The notes beneath the pieces are model-generated. The model searched no databases, was not told the origin of the DNA, and was given only the letters and a program-made list of their open reading frames with translations. Positions 35,801-44,903 of a DNA stretch of 64,000 nt are shown piece by piece (the first letter of the stretch is position 1; each line of letters starts with the position of its first letter). This stretch comes from Trichoplusia ni. Taxonomy: Eukaryota > Arthropoda > Insecta > Lepidoptera > Noctuidae. A program made the translations under genes and the position numbers. The DNA is taken from contig NC_039483.1 of the NCBI RefSeq assembly GCF_003590095.1, forward strand, positions 1,736,001 through 1,800,000, written 5' to 3'.

Positions 35801-38800
35801 GATCGACGATCCATAAATCCGTTGTTGACATCGCGAGGCCACCACGACTTTAAAAAAATACAATATTATAAGATAACGATATTTTTTTTTGTATCCTACA
35901 CATTGTTTTTTGCTTGCTTGACCTGAGTCCTCAGATACACATTAAGTTATTCTTTCAGTGTACCCAATAAAACGTTTTTCGGGCCTCGCTACGCGCGCGA
36001 CATATCAAACAATTAGAAGGTGTAAGTGAAACAATCATAGTAACAAAAGACGATCTGATGCGAGTCGAGGAAAACCTTCGTCAGAGATTGTGAGTCGCGT
36101 CGTGTGCGAGCGATGTGTCGTGAATAGTAAACACCCTGTAGTGCCAATGTTGCGTCTTGTTGGTGGCAGGTGTTTGGGAAACTGGACGACTGATAAAATA
36201 ACCAGTAGTGGCTGTGTTGTAAATGGAAACCATTTCAATAACTTTTTATATGAGTGACTACTTTCTTTTGGCTCGGAAATCATCAAATGACTCCTCTTGA
36301 GAATGAGCAGAAGGCAGTGTTAGACTTTTACCGACTAAATCTATGTTCTTTTCTGCTCTTTGTGTATCGGGACCGCGGTAGCCCTTTCAGACAACACCGC
36401 TGGCCCGGCAGGCATCAACCCTAAGGGGCTCCACAGAGATATTAAGTATTCCTCCTTTTAATTTGTTCGTTTATAAATTAGATCAGACTATCTTAAAAGG
36501 TATTACATCGAATACAGTTTGATTAGCTGGTTTATTTTATTCCAGACCTAACTGGAGCAAGCCTCTCTCCCCAGCTGGACCCATCATCCTCGCGTTATAC
36601 CTATTCTCTTCGACTTCTGCCCTTTCCCTACTGGTGTTAAGAGTGAGAAGATGTTGTCCACACAACATGACATTCATTCAAGGCATACCAGTATATACAT
36701 GAACGTAAATTAGTGAGTCTCACCGGCACATTAGCATCAGTCTTTCTAGGTAAAGGCAAACAAAAACATAAATATCTACTTAATTAAATCAGACGTTAAT
36801 GCAAGTAAAATGAGTAGGTAATAGCAGTTTGTTTATTTGTAGCAAATAGTTGTAGGATTTTTCATAATGTCATGCATCGGTTATCTATAGGTGCTAAAGA
36901 CCCACACTAATTAATTTAAACATTATGTCGCGAGAGATTTCACAAACATTCAAATCACATGCGCAAATACACCCAGACTCAGAAGAGTGTTCGTGACCAA
37001 CCAATTTTTGTTCTACGCGACACATCGCGAACGTTGGGTTCGGCATGGCAACTCGGCTATCCACCGAGAGTCTTATACAAAAATACACTTATAAAGAGAC
37101 TCCTTGAAGTTCCTGGAATGTTCATTTTTCTGTACCTATTTCAGTTAATAATACAAAAGTCATCATAACAGCTCAGGGGGACATTTCTCTATGTGTGCGC
37201 TACACGTCATTCTCATACGCCTGTCAGTATTACCCGCTTATCTCAAAAACAGTTAATTCCCTCGGTAAGTACCACGGATAATCGTGACGTAGCGTAACAT
37301 ATAAACGTCACATAAATTGATGTTACAGTTTCAATTGATTAAGCACAGCACACGCAACATAGATTTGATAATGATTTATTGCATATTTTTACCAATAAGT
37401 ATATTTTTACTAGCCGACCGAGCAAATGTTCTTATGCTATAAACAAAAAAAGGCAGATATCCGTATCTCAGACCTATCAAATATGCACAAAAAATTTCAT
37501 GAGAATCGGTTTAGCCGTTAATGAGGAGTTCAATTACATACACCGTGCATCATTTAATATTGAACTTACTCACGATAGTTTTCAAACATAGAGATGATGT
37601 TATTTGGACCTGAACAAGTACTTGAACCTGTAACTACTGGTTCAAAGCCCAAGTCTCTTTACCTACTAAGCCGCTGAGGTTACTGCCCGAATGTACAAAT
37701 TCGTCCTTACACTTGTATCATGTAAATGTCCCTTTAGTTGCGATTGAATTGTTCGTCCTTTCAGATAGGAAACAAAGAGAGGAAACAATTGAACTCGTGA
37801 ATCTATTTACTCGGCAAACTGATGCAATAAATCAGAATGAGGCTGTTTGATTGGAACTTTGCTTGGAGCATCGGAAACAGGGATTCTATTAAAAGGAAGT
37901 CGCCTTTTTTATTTAATTTCTGTTTACTAAACTTAGTATTTTAGTCAACACATCACATACCTACTTATCACGCTTTTAAAAATCATAATATTAGTATTGA
38001 AACTGAACGACTGTCTTTTTTTAATTTCTATGAGGACTGGCTGCACCACGCTGGGTTATCTAGCTTATTCAGTTATTATTGACAAATTAAACAGATCAAA
38101 CACGTATGTATTTCTGCCAGCAGAGGCATCCAACCTAACGGACGATCCCAGATCAACAACACTCAGTACTCATGATCCTATCCTTTTCCCAACTATGTCG
38201 GGGTCGGCTGCCAGTCTAACCAGATTCAGCTAAGCACCAGTGTTTTACAAGGAGCGACTGCCTATCTGACCTCCTCAACCCAGTTACCTGGGCAACACGA
38301 TACCCCTTAGTTAGACTGGTTATCAGACTAACTACCTGTAACGACTGTCAAAGATGTATGAATAACAGCTGGGGCCCACAATTTAACGTGCCTTCCGAAA
38401 CACGGTAAACTCGTTATGACAAAGATGGCCCAACTACGGACCAACCGCGTCAAGTATAACTTAACGTGTGATCGATCACTTATGCGGTCATAGCTTAGCC
38501 ACGAGCTCCTCAGTACTCAACCATACTCGGTATTAAAGGTTTTCCAAACCAAATGAATCTCGATGACGCCGGTGACTTTGGCAGTACAGTTAATGCGTCA
38601 ACATTTTTGTATTCTTGTAATAAATGTAAGCAATTGGTTCCGTTTGGCACGCTTTATGTTTTCTTTATGTGTTTCCTCGGGTTGTTTTCCTTCGGACGAA
38701 GGTTTTACCTGACAGCCGACTTGCCGCCATGTTTGGACAACTTGTATCTGTTTAGAATCATATTCACTTCGCGTTATACTTATAAACATGATATTAAGTT

Positions 38801-41038
38801 ATGTATTAAAATAATGAAAACCGATTGTATTTAATTTTGTTGTAAATATTATGAGAATCACTTTTGTGTTTCACATAAAACAGTCTAACAAACACGTTAG
38901 TGACATTTCACTGAGTATTAACGATAGCAATCAATGACTGTGTCGCAGTTCGACTCGCGCCTAGTATCAGATCCGTCAGACATTTCTATGATCCACAAAT
39001 GCTTGTCTTGTATCAGTGACTCTTAAATGTTTGTGACGGCGATAAGATTTTTTAAATAGTTGATATGCTCTCTCTCAAATAGGTCTTCTGATTTATACTT
39101 ATTCTTTGCTTGTGACAAAATCATGAAAGTGACAGTTGACGAGTTCATTAGCAGTTACGTTTTTAGACATGGAAAGGGCTTATATTAGCTATCAAACGTC
39201 ACACGAGAACCAGCATATGAAACGTTTAGATCATAACTGTAATAAGGTTTTGAGGAGGAGATCCCGAAACTAGACAAACTGGGAACGTCCGACTAGTTTC
39301 GGACCCAACCGGAGGCCTAAATCTTGTGCTGATGCGGTGGGGTCACTACATCATTTAATATCAGTCTCACTATAATTATTATAAAAAATTGACAAACTCT
39401 TCGAATACCCTGGTAGGAGGAACGTCTCTCCATTACATTTCAATAGTTATCATCAAGTTAAAATAATAGTTCTAAAAACACTTGCTCGGTACTCATCGCA
39501 TGATGTATAATAAATCACGTATTTTTTCTTCGGAATATTAAATTGTCCCAAAACCGGTCTTCATAGACAATTGTCGCTTATTATTCTAGAGCTGGTTTGT
39601 AGACAAGCTGTGTCTATGACCCCGGTATGTTGAGGTATTGTCGTTTAACACCCACACTTACATACCTTCTTTTAAAGTAAGTACCATGGCATAACAAATT
39701 AGTTGTATTTTAATTTGAATTAACGTACTAACATGTACTTACTTATTAAGGAGAACAGAATTTAAAATCACTTTTGAAGTCTATTAGCAGTTGTAGTTTA
39801 AGTACAATCTTTACATGACTTAAAGCTTGTCATCTTTCGAATAGAGTTTATTACGTTTTTTTTTTTATTTACCATTCTAACCAAAGTTATTATGTTAGCG
39901 TAATTTAAATACATAACGCTAAAACTAGATACGCCGTTGAAAAAGCTTGTTTCCATCAATAAACAAAACTTTTTCAAAAATCCAATCAGGTTCTCGAACC
40001 GTTATTGGCCATAGACACGAGACTATTTTTATGCTAATAAACGAATACCGTTTATAACGGAACATTCTACTATTGTCTATGTATGAGACTGCGTATAATT
40101 TATGGTTTTGTTTGGACACGGCTTTTAGTATTATCTGATAGATAGTGTAATGACCATAACAAGTTCAAATACTTTGAATAAAAGATAAATAAAAATGTCT
40201 TTCATGCTAAAGATGCAGATAAAACGAGTAGTCAATGCTTTCACAAAGGAATTTGTGTTATTTTTCTAACTGTGTAACTAAAACGAACTAGAAAATATAA
40301 ATTCTATGTACCGCAGTGCCGCAGTCTAAGCACAGATAATTGATAAAAACCAATAATCAGGTATTTTTTTTCTACTCCTCAGCATATTTTCATCCACTAT
40401 AGAATATAGATAAAAACCTTCTTGGCAAGACTGGAAATAGTAAATTCTTTTTCTTATCCCATATTCAGGATGTAACGATTTTTAGTCATAATTTAAAACA
40501 CAAACAAACAAACATTCCGTTACGTGAATATTATGGCCTGTTCTTGCTGATAATCTTATAATAAGATTAATTAGTAACTAGCATACATCTACATTAATCG
40601 TCATCTCCGCAATGGCTTCCTTCTAGACACAAACCATCCATACAAACTTTTTCCTACTCGTCCAGTTGACTACTTGCGTGACAAAGTTCATCTTCGTCGC
40701 GGGTTCCAAGACAGCCAAGACAGCCAATCATTGTCCTAGGACTGAGCTTAATGATTTTCGTAGCTTAACATAGTGCAATCAAGGGTAAGTGGTGAGCTGG
40801 TCCAACAAAACCATCTGTTCCTTCGTGTACCACAGTTTAGAAATATGAGCATAAAATTAAGACTCACCAGTATATCGACAACTCCGTAGAAGCTGAAGTT
40901 GGTGTTGGGGTCGATATCGAAGGCGTACTTGAGGCTGTAGTGGTGCGGGGGCGTGTCGCCGGGCAGCAGGTACTCGGCTGGCGCCGCGGGCCGCAGCACG
41001 CACGCCGCCGCCACCGATACGTACAGGAGCCAATGCAT
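17726..41038 (-). CDS. APN: Aminopeptidase N (M1 metallopeptidase), secreted, GPI-anchored type, 18 coding exons
   Basis: Complement of the join 17726-17843, 20924-21069, 21495-21576, 21990-22133, 23070-23237, 24088-24197, 24668-24884, 25294-25453, 25788-25992, 27163-27361, 27836-27969, 28502-28711, 29038-29250, 29663-29825, 30162-30209, 31094-31252, 32480-32751, 40868-41038. The total is 2919 nt, 972 residues, a normal length for lepidopteran APNs; all junctions are GT-AG and in phase. Seen: signal peptide 1-21 (cut after APA); ARKGFPCFDEP at 160-170; exopeptidase motif GAMEN at 310-314; zinc site HELAH at 346-350 with Glu369 in WLNEGF (H346, H350 and E369 as ligands, E347 catalytic); Tyr432 as transition-state stabiliser; then an ERAP1-C-like alpha-helical domain. 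The C-terminus has small residues SAAAG (952-956) followed by a hydrophobic tail, as expected of a GPI signal. Known: such enzymes remove N-terminal residues from peptides at the midgut brush border, and several serve as Cry toxin binding proteins. All catalytic residues are present, so it should be active. Which APN class it belongs to I cannot say. Confidence 0.93.
17844..20923 (-). other. APN intron 17
   Basis: 3.1 kb, mostly AT-rich with no gene visible. Holds a hairpin at 18031-18071. On the minus strand AATAAA occurs near 20702-20707, about 210 nt after the exon 17 stop, and could serve a short isoform. Confidence 0.55.
18031..18071. repeat. 18-bp inverted repeat with 5-base loop
   Basis: Arms 18031-18048 and 18054-18071 pair at 17 of 18 positions (the odd pair would be G-U in RNA). 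CTTTTCGACGCG arms. Lies within intron 17. Confidence 0.75.
20924..21069 (-). CDS. APN: APN exon 17
   Basis: Encodes FLSWREQNAKYLADSKLSV up to VDKLREFST. The end reads TCC-AC/GTAAGA: the donor GTAAGA contains an in-frame TAA. If the intron is kept, the protein stops at residue 934 (stop 20920-20922) with no anchor signal. Confidence 0.88.
21286..21455 (-). mobile_element. tRNA-derived SINE copy (family S2), APN intron 16
   Basis: The reverse complement has the CGAGAGGTGTAGATCACCGC head, CACTGCCCGACGTGTCGCGG and AACATTCAAGTCATATGCAC (reverse) body, as in the copy at 12386. The head lies about 40 nt after the exon 16 donor. Confidence 0.65.
21495..21576 (-). CDS. APN: APN exon 16
   Basis: Encodes FKGQGRRVGHIMKTLLEQFT. 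Acceptor CCCTCAG, donor GTAAGT, 82 nt, ends in phase 0. Confidence 0.88.
21990..22133 (-). CDS. APN: APN exon 15
   Basis: Encodes YLEWTITEGSEVRRQDAGAV and NIIRSPVGYYVAKDFVYDR. Acceptor CCCGCAG, donor GTGAGT. Typical late part of the ERAP1-C-like domain. Confidence 0.9.
22465..22515. repeat. LINE-tail-like repeat fragment
   Basis: GGGGAGGCCTTTGTCCAGCA followed by GTGGGACTTTATACAGG matches the phrase family at 51720 and 56775. Confidence 0.5.
22830..23045 (-). mobile_element. tRNA-derived SINE copy (family S1), APN intron 14
   Basis: The reverse complement carries GTGCTCGAGTGGCCTACGCA (A-box part) and GCTTCGATCCCCGGTCGGGA (B box), then a body ending TTGTCCACATTTAT. It is a diverged sister of the copy at 46517. 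It starts close to the exon 14 donor. Confidence 0.75.
23070..23237 (-). CDS. APN: APN exon 14
   Basis: Encodes IPLDLRRTVYCVGVSRGS and EVWILAQ. Very GC-rich. A tRNA-derived SINE starts about 35 nt after its donor. Confidence 0.9.
23351..23384. repeat. Perfect 15-bp hairpin
   Basis: TAAAGTTTGGTAGGG (23351-23365) and CCCTACCAAACTTTA (23370-23384) with a 4-base loop. Lies in APN intron 13. Confidence 0.85.
23503..23756. mobile_element. MITE with about 50-bp terminal inverted repeats
   Basis: The left end TGGCTCATTGGCAAAATGAC and right end GTCATTTTGCGAATGAGCCA are inverted, and the match continues inward through CTTCTCAAAATG and CTACAGGTAGCAA, with small gaps. Non-coding, about 254 bp, in APN intron 13. 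Confidence 0.75.
24088..24197 (-). CDS. APN: APN exon 13
   Basis: Encodes VTTSAWACRMKVPGCEENAM then FQQWMDSENPDENNP. Two cysteines here (CRMKVPGC) are a conserved disulfide pair in M1 aminopeptidases. Donor GTGAGC. Confidence 0.9.
24325..24512 (-). mobile_element. tRNA-derived SINE copy (family S2), APN intron 12
   Basis: On the minus strand it reads from GCGGATAGCCGAGTGGTTCA through CGCGTCGTGTCGCAGATTCG to a GAACAAGCATTTGTGGGATC body. Contains a duplicated GCTTGTTC/GCTTGCTC piece. Confidence 0.7.
24668..24884 (-). CDS. APN: APN exon 12
   Basis: Encodes LASYLQREKDYLPLSTGLKA and RKLIGETYEKSGGLATRRIM. Acceptor TTTCTAG, donor GTGATA (weaker than its neighbours). Confidence 0.9.
25294..25453 (-). 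CDS. APN: APN exon 11
   Basis: Encodes APYRVNYDQRNWQLLTNTL and RVQLLSDAFALAWTNNLDY. YRVNYD.NW is a signature at the start of the ERAP1-C domain. Confidence 0.92.
25788..25992 (-). CDS. APN: APN exon 10
   Basis: Encodes RRYLSLSEKKSSAHPSWWVP through EQWVLFNYDMI. RYL and W.VP.S mark the beta-sandwich domain of M1 enzymes. Confidence 0.9.
26038..26217 (+). repeat. Dispersed repeat, 'GGAGCGACTGCCTATCTGAC' family
   Basis: TATGTTGGGCTCGGCTTCCA, AAGCGACTGCCTATCTGACC and CTGGGCAACACGATACCCCT align with the copies at 38184 and 48752. APN intron 9. Confidence 0.7.
26565..26758 (+). mobile_element. Helitron-like repeat, second subfamily
   Basis: Starts TCTATACTAATATTATAAAG and ends GCGAAGCCGGGGCAGGTCGT then TAGTA. 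It shares only the 5' end with the copy at 17052; the 3' part differs. APN intron 9. Confidence 0.65.
26787..27122 (+). mobile_element. Diverged Lep1-like Helitron copy
   Basis: TCTATACTAACATT at the left, AATCTCAGGAACTACTGGTC inside, and CGTCGCTGGCAACAGCTAGT at the right. It ends 40 bp before exon 9 and is longer than its relatives because of internal insertion. Confidence 0.6.
27163..27361 (-). CDS. APN: APN exon 9
   Basis: Encodes YLRKYSYHNAEQDDLWREL and VKQIMDTWTTQTGYPILTVI. The phrase MDTWT.Q.GYP is a strong M1 signature. Confidence 0.93.
27836..27969 (-). CDS. APN: APN exon 8
   Basis: Encodes PKRISEIFDEISYRKGSTL with the catalytic Tyr432, then RMMTMFLGDEVFRKAIN. Donor GTTAGT. Confidence 0.93.
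28310..28475 (-). mobile_element. tRNA-derived SINE copy (family S2), APN intron 7
   Basis: The minus strand reads CTGCACGGATAGCCGATTGG head, then ATCCCGCCGATCCCGGCGTA, then an AACATTCAAGTC (reverse) body. The head lies about 30 nt after the exon 7 donor. Confidence 0.7.
28502..28711 (-). CDS. APN: APN exon 7 (zinc site)
   Basis: Encodes VIAHELAHQWFGNLVTMKWW and SDLWLNEGFATF. It carries all three zinc ligands (His346, His350, Glu369) and the catalytic Glu347. Exactly 70 codons, phase 0 at both ends. Confidence 0.96.
29038..29250 (-). CDS. APN: APN exon 6 (GAMEN)
   Basis: Encodes IPDFAAGAMENWGLITYRET; GAMEN binds the free N-terminus of the substrate. 71 codons, phase 0 at both ends. Confidence 0.95.
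29663..29825 (-). CDS. APN: APN exon 5
   Basis: Encodes KPQSDFVWDTYEKSVAMSTY and LMAFVVSKFSHV. MSTYL.AF.V is a conserved strand before the catalytic domain. Confidence 0.93.
30162..30209 (-). CDS. APN: APN exon 4 (48 nt)
   Basis: A short exon reading ALEDHWPWTKIESTF. It is required to join exons 3 and 5 in phase. Acceptor GTTTCAG, donor GTGAGT. Confidence 0.85.
30838..31063 (+). mobile_element. Helitron-like repeat (family B)
   Basis: CTAATATTATAAATGCGAAA at the left and GCGGGCCCGCGGGAAACAGC plus TAGTTA at the right; inside, AACGAAACTTGGTACAGAGA. Oppositely oriented relatives lie at 33113 and 53957. It sits 30 bp before APN exon 3, in intron 3. Confidence 0.7.
31094..31252 (-). CDS. APN: APN exon 3
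   Basis: Encodes YLIATQFEAISARKGFPCFD through AISNMPLESSS. FPCFDEP and NMP are M1 family signatures. Confidence 0.95.
31500..31640. repeat. Repeat fragment with GTCCGAAACTAGTC
   Basis: Shares GAGTCCGAAACTAGTC with the inverse CGACTAGTTTCGGACCCAAC at 39290. A short dispersed repeat of unknown type, in APN intron 2. Confidence 0.4.
32480..32751 (-). CDS. APN: APN exon 2
   Basis: Encodes the N-terminal beta domain: LHANSATSKIVLHAKDY, then RLNDTYNLLTISLDRDLQPG. It contains N-glycosylation sequons NDT and NYT. Confidence 0.92.
32901..32985. repeat. Two adjacent hairpins
   Basis: GATGTGGT/ACCACATC (32901-32908 and 32913-32920, loop ACCC), then 26-bp arms at 32930-32955 and 32960-32985 (24 of 26 paired, loop ACCC). 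Probably one foldback element. About 150 bp upstream of APN exon 2. Confidence 0.7.
33113..33335 (-). mobile_element. Helitron-like repeat (family B)
   Basis: TAGCTATTGCCCGCGGGCTA end, GTGTACCAAGTTTTGTCTAC and GAACAAACATCCATGCATCC inside. Inverse of the copy at 30838. Confidence 0.65.
33399..33411. repeat. Homopolymer run of 13 C
   Basis: Thirteen consecutive C in AT-rich intron DNA. The length may be unreliable if assembled from error-prone reads. Confidence 0.8.
35455..35560 (-). mobile_element. Truncated SINE copy (family S2)
   Basis: CAAAAACATTCAAGCCATATGC then AGAACAAGCATTTGTGGATC, matching the SINE body. The tRNA-like head is missing. Confidence 0.5.
36930..37075 (-). mobile_element. 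tRNA-derived SINE copy (family S2)
   Basis: CAAACATTCAAATCACATGC, GACTCAGAAGAG and the head piece GGCAACTCGGCTATCCACCG (reverse). A diverged copy in the large coding-region intron. Confidence 0.6.
37410..37535 (-). repeat. Short Helitron-like fragment
   Basis: CTAGCCGACCGAGCAAATGTTC then TTCATGAGAATCGGTTTAGC, the same family as CTAGCTGACCCAGCAAACG at 14335. Confidence 0.5.
38184..38515 (+). repeat. Dispersed repeat, 'GGAGCGACTGCCTATCTGAC' family (longest copy)
   Basis: From CCCAACTATGTCGGGGTCGG through TTAACGTGCCTTCCGAAACA to GATGGCCCAACTACGGACCA and beyond. No open frame. Copies at 10012, 26038, 48752 and 58139 are shorter. Confidence 0.75.
38940..39060 (+). mobile_element. SINE fragment (family S2)
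   Basis: TGTGTCGCAGTTCGACTCGC followed by GATCCACAAATGCTTGTC and AATGTTTGTGACGGCGA. The head is truncated. Confidence 0.5.
40868..41038 (-). CDS. APN: APN exon 1 (first coding, signal peptide)
   Basis: Starts MHWLLYVSVAAACVLRPAAP, a clear signal peptide, then PPHHYSLKYAFDIDPNTNF. I chose ATG 41036-41038 because a pyrimidine-rich acceptor (TTTCTCTCCAGCAG) lies immediately upstream. An upstream in-frame ATG at 41066-41068 would sit in the intron. Donor GTGAGT. Confidence 0.85.
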
Positions 41039-43914
41039 TCTGCCTGCTGGAGAGAAAGAGCTCTTCATTATACTGGAGAATGATATGACAACACATGGTC
41101 TGAGGCTGGTTCCATAGTGTGGAGACCCATATAACTGTGCAATATGCTTTGGATCTATGATTGATGCAATCGATTACCTCAAAGGAGTGAGAAATTTAAG
41201 ATGCTTGTTGAAAACAATTGAACTGTCAAGGGCCTTTGCATTATTATATTAGGACCTAAATTAGTTACACGTAAATACGGTTTATGATGCAGTCTACAGC
41301 TCGACGTTTAATTGTTCTTTGTGACCTCGTGTAAATGCTTTTGCGACCTCCTGAGCGAGATTGCCGACGACTAGTTAAAAATCAAGATAGTGCTCATCCT
41401 ATATCTTTAAACGGGGTTCAGGCACACCTTTACATGCCACCGCAACATAATAAAAACGGTCACACCCTAAACTGACATACGTAAACTGTAATAAAGTCTA
41501 AAATAAAACCGGGCATTAAAACTAAACATCATAACTTAAGTGACTTTAACTGAATAATAGCGTGTTATAAAACACTCTAGTATCACGTGTGTATTTATAC
41601 TGACATACTTTCACCTTAAAAGTTAAATATAACCCCTAATACCTGTACAATAAACACTAATATTAGCATATGTGCGGTGTGGAAGCTAGACGGCACTATA
41701 AACAGCGTCTCGCGTCTCGCTTCAATATTGACAACAAAATTAGTTCATATTGTGCTTATAGTACAGGCACTGGTCAAGCATAAAACTGCCCCCATGGGTT
41801 AATCCTTGACCTTAATTTTCGCCTGGATTATTTAATGGTAACCCACACTGAACAGGCTGTGTAGATATATCATGATGTATGCATATAACACAAGGCTAGC
41901 TGAGTTATTAAAAGTGTTATTTAGAATGACGTTTCGTGCGAGGTTGTAAATAATTGTTATTTTTGTTACGTATGTAGATTTTTTTTTCACTTTGTGGGAG
42001 TGTTTAGTTAGGTCAATATAATAGGCAAGAGAGTTTGAATCATAATTAAAAGTACAAGTTTGTTGAGTGATGGTCTCTTTCCCGACTCTTTTTACACATT
42101 ATAAAATATTTATATTATTGTAATCGTAGACATTACTCAAATTGCTGGCTCCTATCTTTCCAATTTTCTCGTTTGTGGTCATTGGGGCCAAGATCAGGCA
42201 GTTCGATTGCCACAATCATCATTAGATGTTACCATCGTCTAGTCACAGGGGTTCTGACCTTAAAGTTTATTGTTTATCTTAAAAACGAATTGTTTATACT
42301 TCCACACATCTTATAATTTTCAATTTTACAGTGATAAAGGTTAGCACCGCTATTCGGGGTGCATTGCAACTTATAAGGTGCATAACATCATGTTTTATAA
42401 TAGTTCTTTGAAGTTTGAATATTTATATCTCTTTTTATTCACGGGTTAACTTTATGAGAAGAGACCCGGTCCTTTTTAAAGGCGTGAACGGGGACACAGG
42501 TCCAACGTGCAGAGGCCTTCTTGAGAACTTTAATCTACAAAATGATGGGGCATCTACTAGGGATCATTCACTTCTGCTCTATGGGAGAACAGACATGAAG
42601 AATCCAAAGTAGATGCAGAACTATTGCAAGTATGTGTGTAAAATAAATTAGAGTATTATATACACGGTGATTTTTTTGTCGTCTTACAAAAGGAGCCCAG
42701 TTCATGTATCCAACGTATTTTACGTTACCCCTAGGCGCGATTATTGTTTTTTTATCATTAACTAAGACATTAAGTACGAAGAAAAATTAAACAATTGAAA
42801 ATACTCTTAAAAATGATAACAACGCCGCTGCCCGCGCCCCTCACCATTGTTACAAGGCTCGGACCGCGCTCGCAGTCGAGCTGTGTTTCTAAAAAACTAC
42901 GAATTGCATCATAATTTTGAAAAAAAATTGCATTTTAAATTTATTCAAATCTCATAAATACCAATTTTTTTATCGTGAACGTGTTCTAGTCATTGGATAC
43001 ATGAACTGGGCTGCTTTTGTAAGACGACTAAAAAATCACGGTGTATATGAGACATGTTACGTGAAACAGTTCCTTAGATTATCCGGTAAACTATGGCACC
43101 TGCCTCTCTACACAATATTATTATTATATTACATATATGTTTTGTGCGTTGACAGGTTTCCAAAAATTGCTGAATACGTATTTTCATTTTATCACATCAC
43201 TTAACCCAAAAGTAACGAATGTTAAAGAGCTTAAAATCACTTAGATGATGGAATGTATGGTAGTAGGGGCTAGTAACGTCACTTGCTATTGAAAAGCGTA
43301 CTGGTAAGTGACGTCACACAACATTTTAATCACTGTATACCGTAAAGTTTTGTTAAACAGATTTTTTTGTCAAATACCTTATCAATTGAAGATGAATTGT
43401 CTACATTTCTAAACTAGGGTTTCATAAAGAAGAAACGTCAATAAATTAACCTTATAAAATAAATTTTAAATTGTCAATAGAAGAGTTGCATGTTTACATT
43501 AAATTAGTAAAAAAATGTCAATGAATTATCTCATTATCGGTTGCATTACAGGCCAAATTACGGAACCAATTCAAATTTGATTTTCGTTTTCATTTAAGTG
43601 ACCTCTATTATCATCTAACATTTTTATGTTTTGAGTTTCTGTCCTTATATCTCGTGGAGCATTTACTACAAATTAAATTAGCTCGCTATTGTTTAAATTA
43701 AGACAGAGTTTTAGGTAAATTTATAAGAAAAGTTTCGTTTTTGCATATTCCTAATTCGCCAATTTGCAACGGTTCGACGCTAAAGAGTTATTTACAAATG
43801 TAAATTAGCTGTGTAGTTATAAACCACCGTGTTTTATTACATGGGATGTAGATCCGTGAAATGTGATTAGTGGTTTTGATATTACAAGTAATTGCTAACG
43901 ATAACTCAACAATC

Positions 43915-44178
43915 CCTACTATATATTTATTAAGATTATAAATGAGAAAGTAACTCTGTCTGTCTGTTACGCTTTTACGTCTAAACCCTTTGTATTTACT
44001 CCGTGTCTAAATCACTGAACTGATTTTAATGAAATTTGGTACAGAGATAGAGTTGACCCTGACAAAGAACATCTAATAGGATAGTTAATAGTTTTTATCC
44101 CGGACTTTTGAAGATTTCTCTTGGAAACGCGATGTAACCGACCTCAACGCGGGCGAATCCGCGGGCGAAAAGCTCGTA
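43915..44178 (+). mobile_element. Helitron-like repeat (family B variant)
   Basis: AGATTATAAATGAGAAAGTA, TTTTAATGAAATTTGGTACA, ATAGTTTTTATCCCGGACTT, and the end GCGGGCGAAAAGCTCGTA. Very widespread phrases in moth genomes. Confidence 0.65.
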
Positions 44179-44696
44179 TCAAAATATTTTCGTCTTTAAT
44201 CTTGACTGTGGAAACGAAAACGGCAATAATGAAACTGAATTAGTAAATATTGTAATTTGGAAGCGCTAACACACAAAGACTAGGCGTGTTGACGCAAAGG
44301 GGTTATAAGTTTGACGTCTTTCTGTCTGTCTGTGGTATCATACCTCCAGTATGGATTGAGGGATTTTAATTTGTAGTTTGTTTTATATTAAAGGTGTATT
44401 ACGTGCGAATGACGCAATAAATAAGACGGTAATAAATATTATGAAGTTGAATAAGGCAGGATTCGAACTATTTACGTGGTAAAATTAGAAACACAGCTAC
44501 TATCAATAAAAAAGAAAACAAATCACCAAGACTATGACTTTCGGGACTTATTTCATGATTTTATTTTCAGAAAATAACTATTGGCATTCGAGAATGCATT
44601 CCCATCACAAAAAAAGTCTCTCAATTGTGATATTTAAAATATTATGAAAAGACTACATATTGACCTAAGACCAGCCCGTATCTAAAAACATACTAT

Positions 44697-44808
44697 ACCA
44701 GCCGTTGCCCGTGGACACGTCCGCTTCAAAAAGAAAATGATCCTGCGATAACTACTCTGTACCAAGTTTCGTCTAGATTAGTTCAGTTTTAATATTAGTA
44801 GGGTTTAA
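44697..44808 (-). repeat. Helitron-like fragment (family B)
   Basis: CCAGCCGTTGCCCGTGGACA, AAAATGATCC and TACCAAGTTTCGTCTAGAT, ending AATATTAGTAGGGT. Internally deleted. Confidence 0.55.
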
Positions 44809-44903
44809 CGATGCACTTTTGCTATAGTTATGGTCAATATTATACATACGAAATACAACCACACCTCACTGACTAAGTATTTACCATAAAATACATACAA
44901 AAT

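Larger units (their letters stand above)
32752..40867 (-). other. APN intron 1 of the coding region (8.1 kb)
   Basis: No gene seen. It contains Helitron-like and SINE fragments listed separately, and several tRNA-like relics (34245-34310, 37615-37690). A GC-richer segment at 36370-36440 (GACCGCGGTAGCCCTTTCAG) looks like a retroelement fragment I cannot place. Confidence 0.6.

Noticed and set aside
41039..41068. Upstream in-frame ATG giving a longer APN N-terminus (MKSSFSPAGR...)
   Set aside because: It lies within a pyrimidine-rich acceptor and would put charged residues before the signal peptide; the downstream ATG begins a textbook signal peptide.
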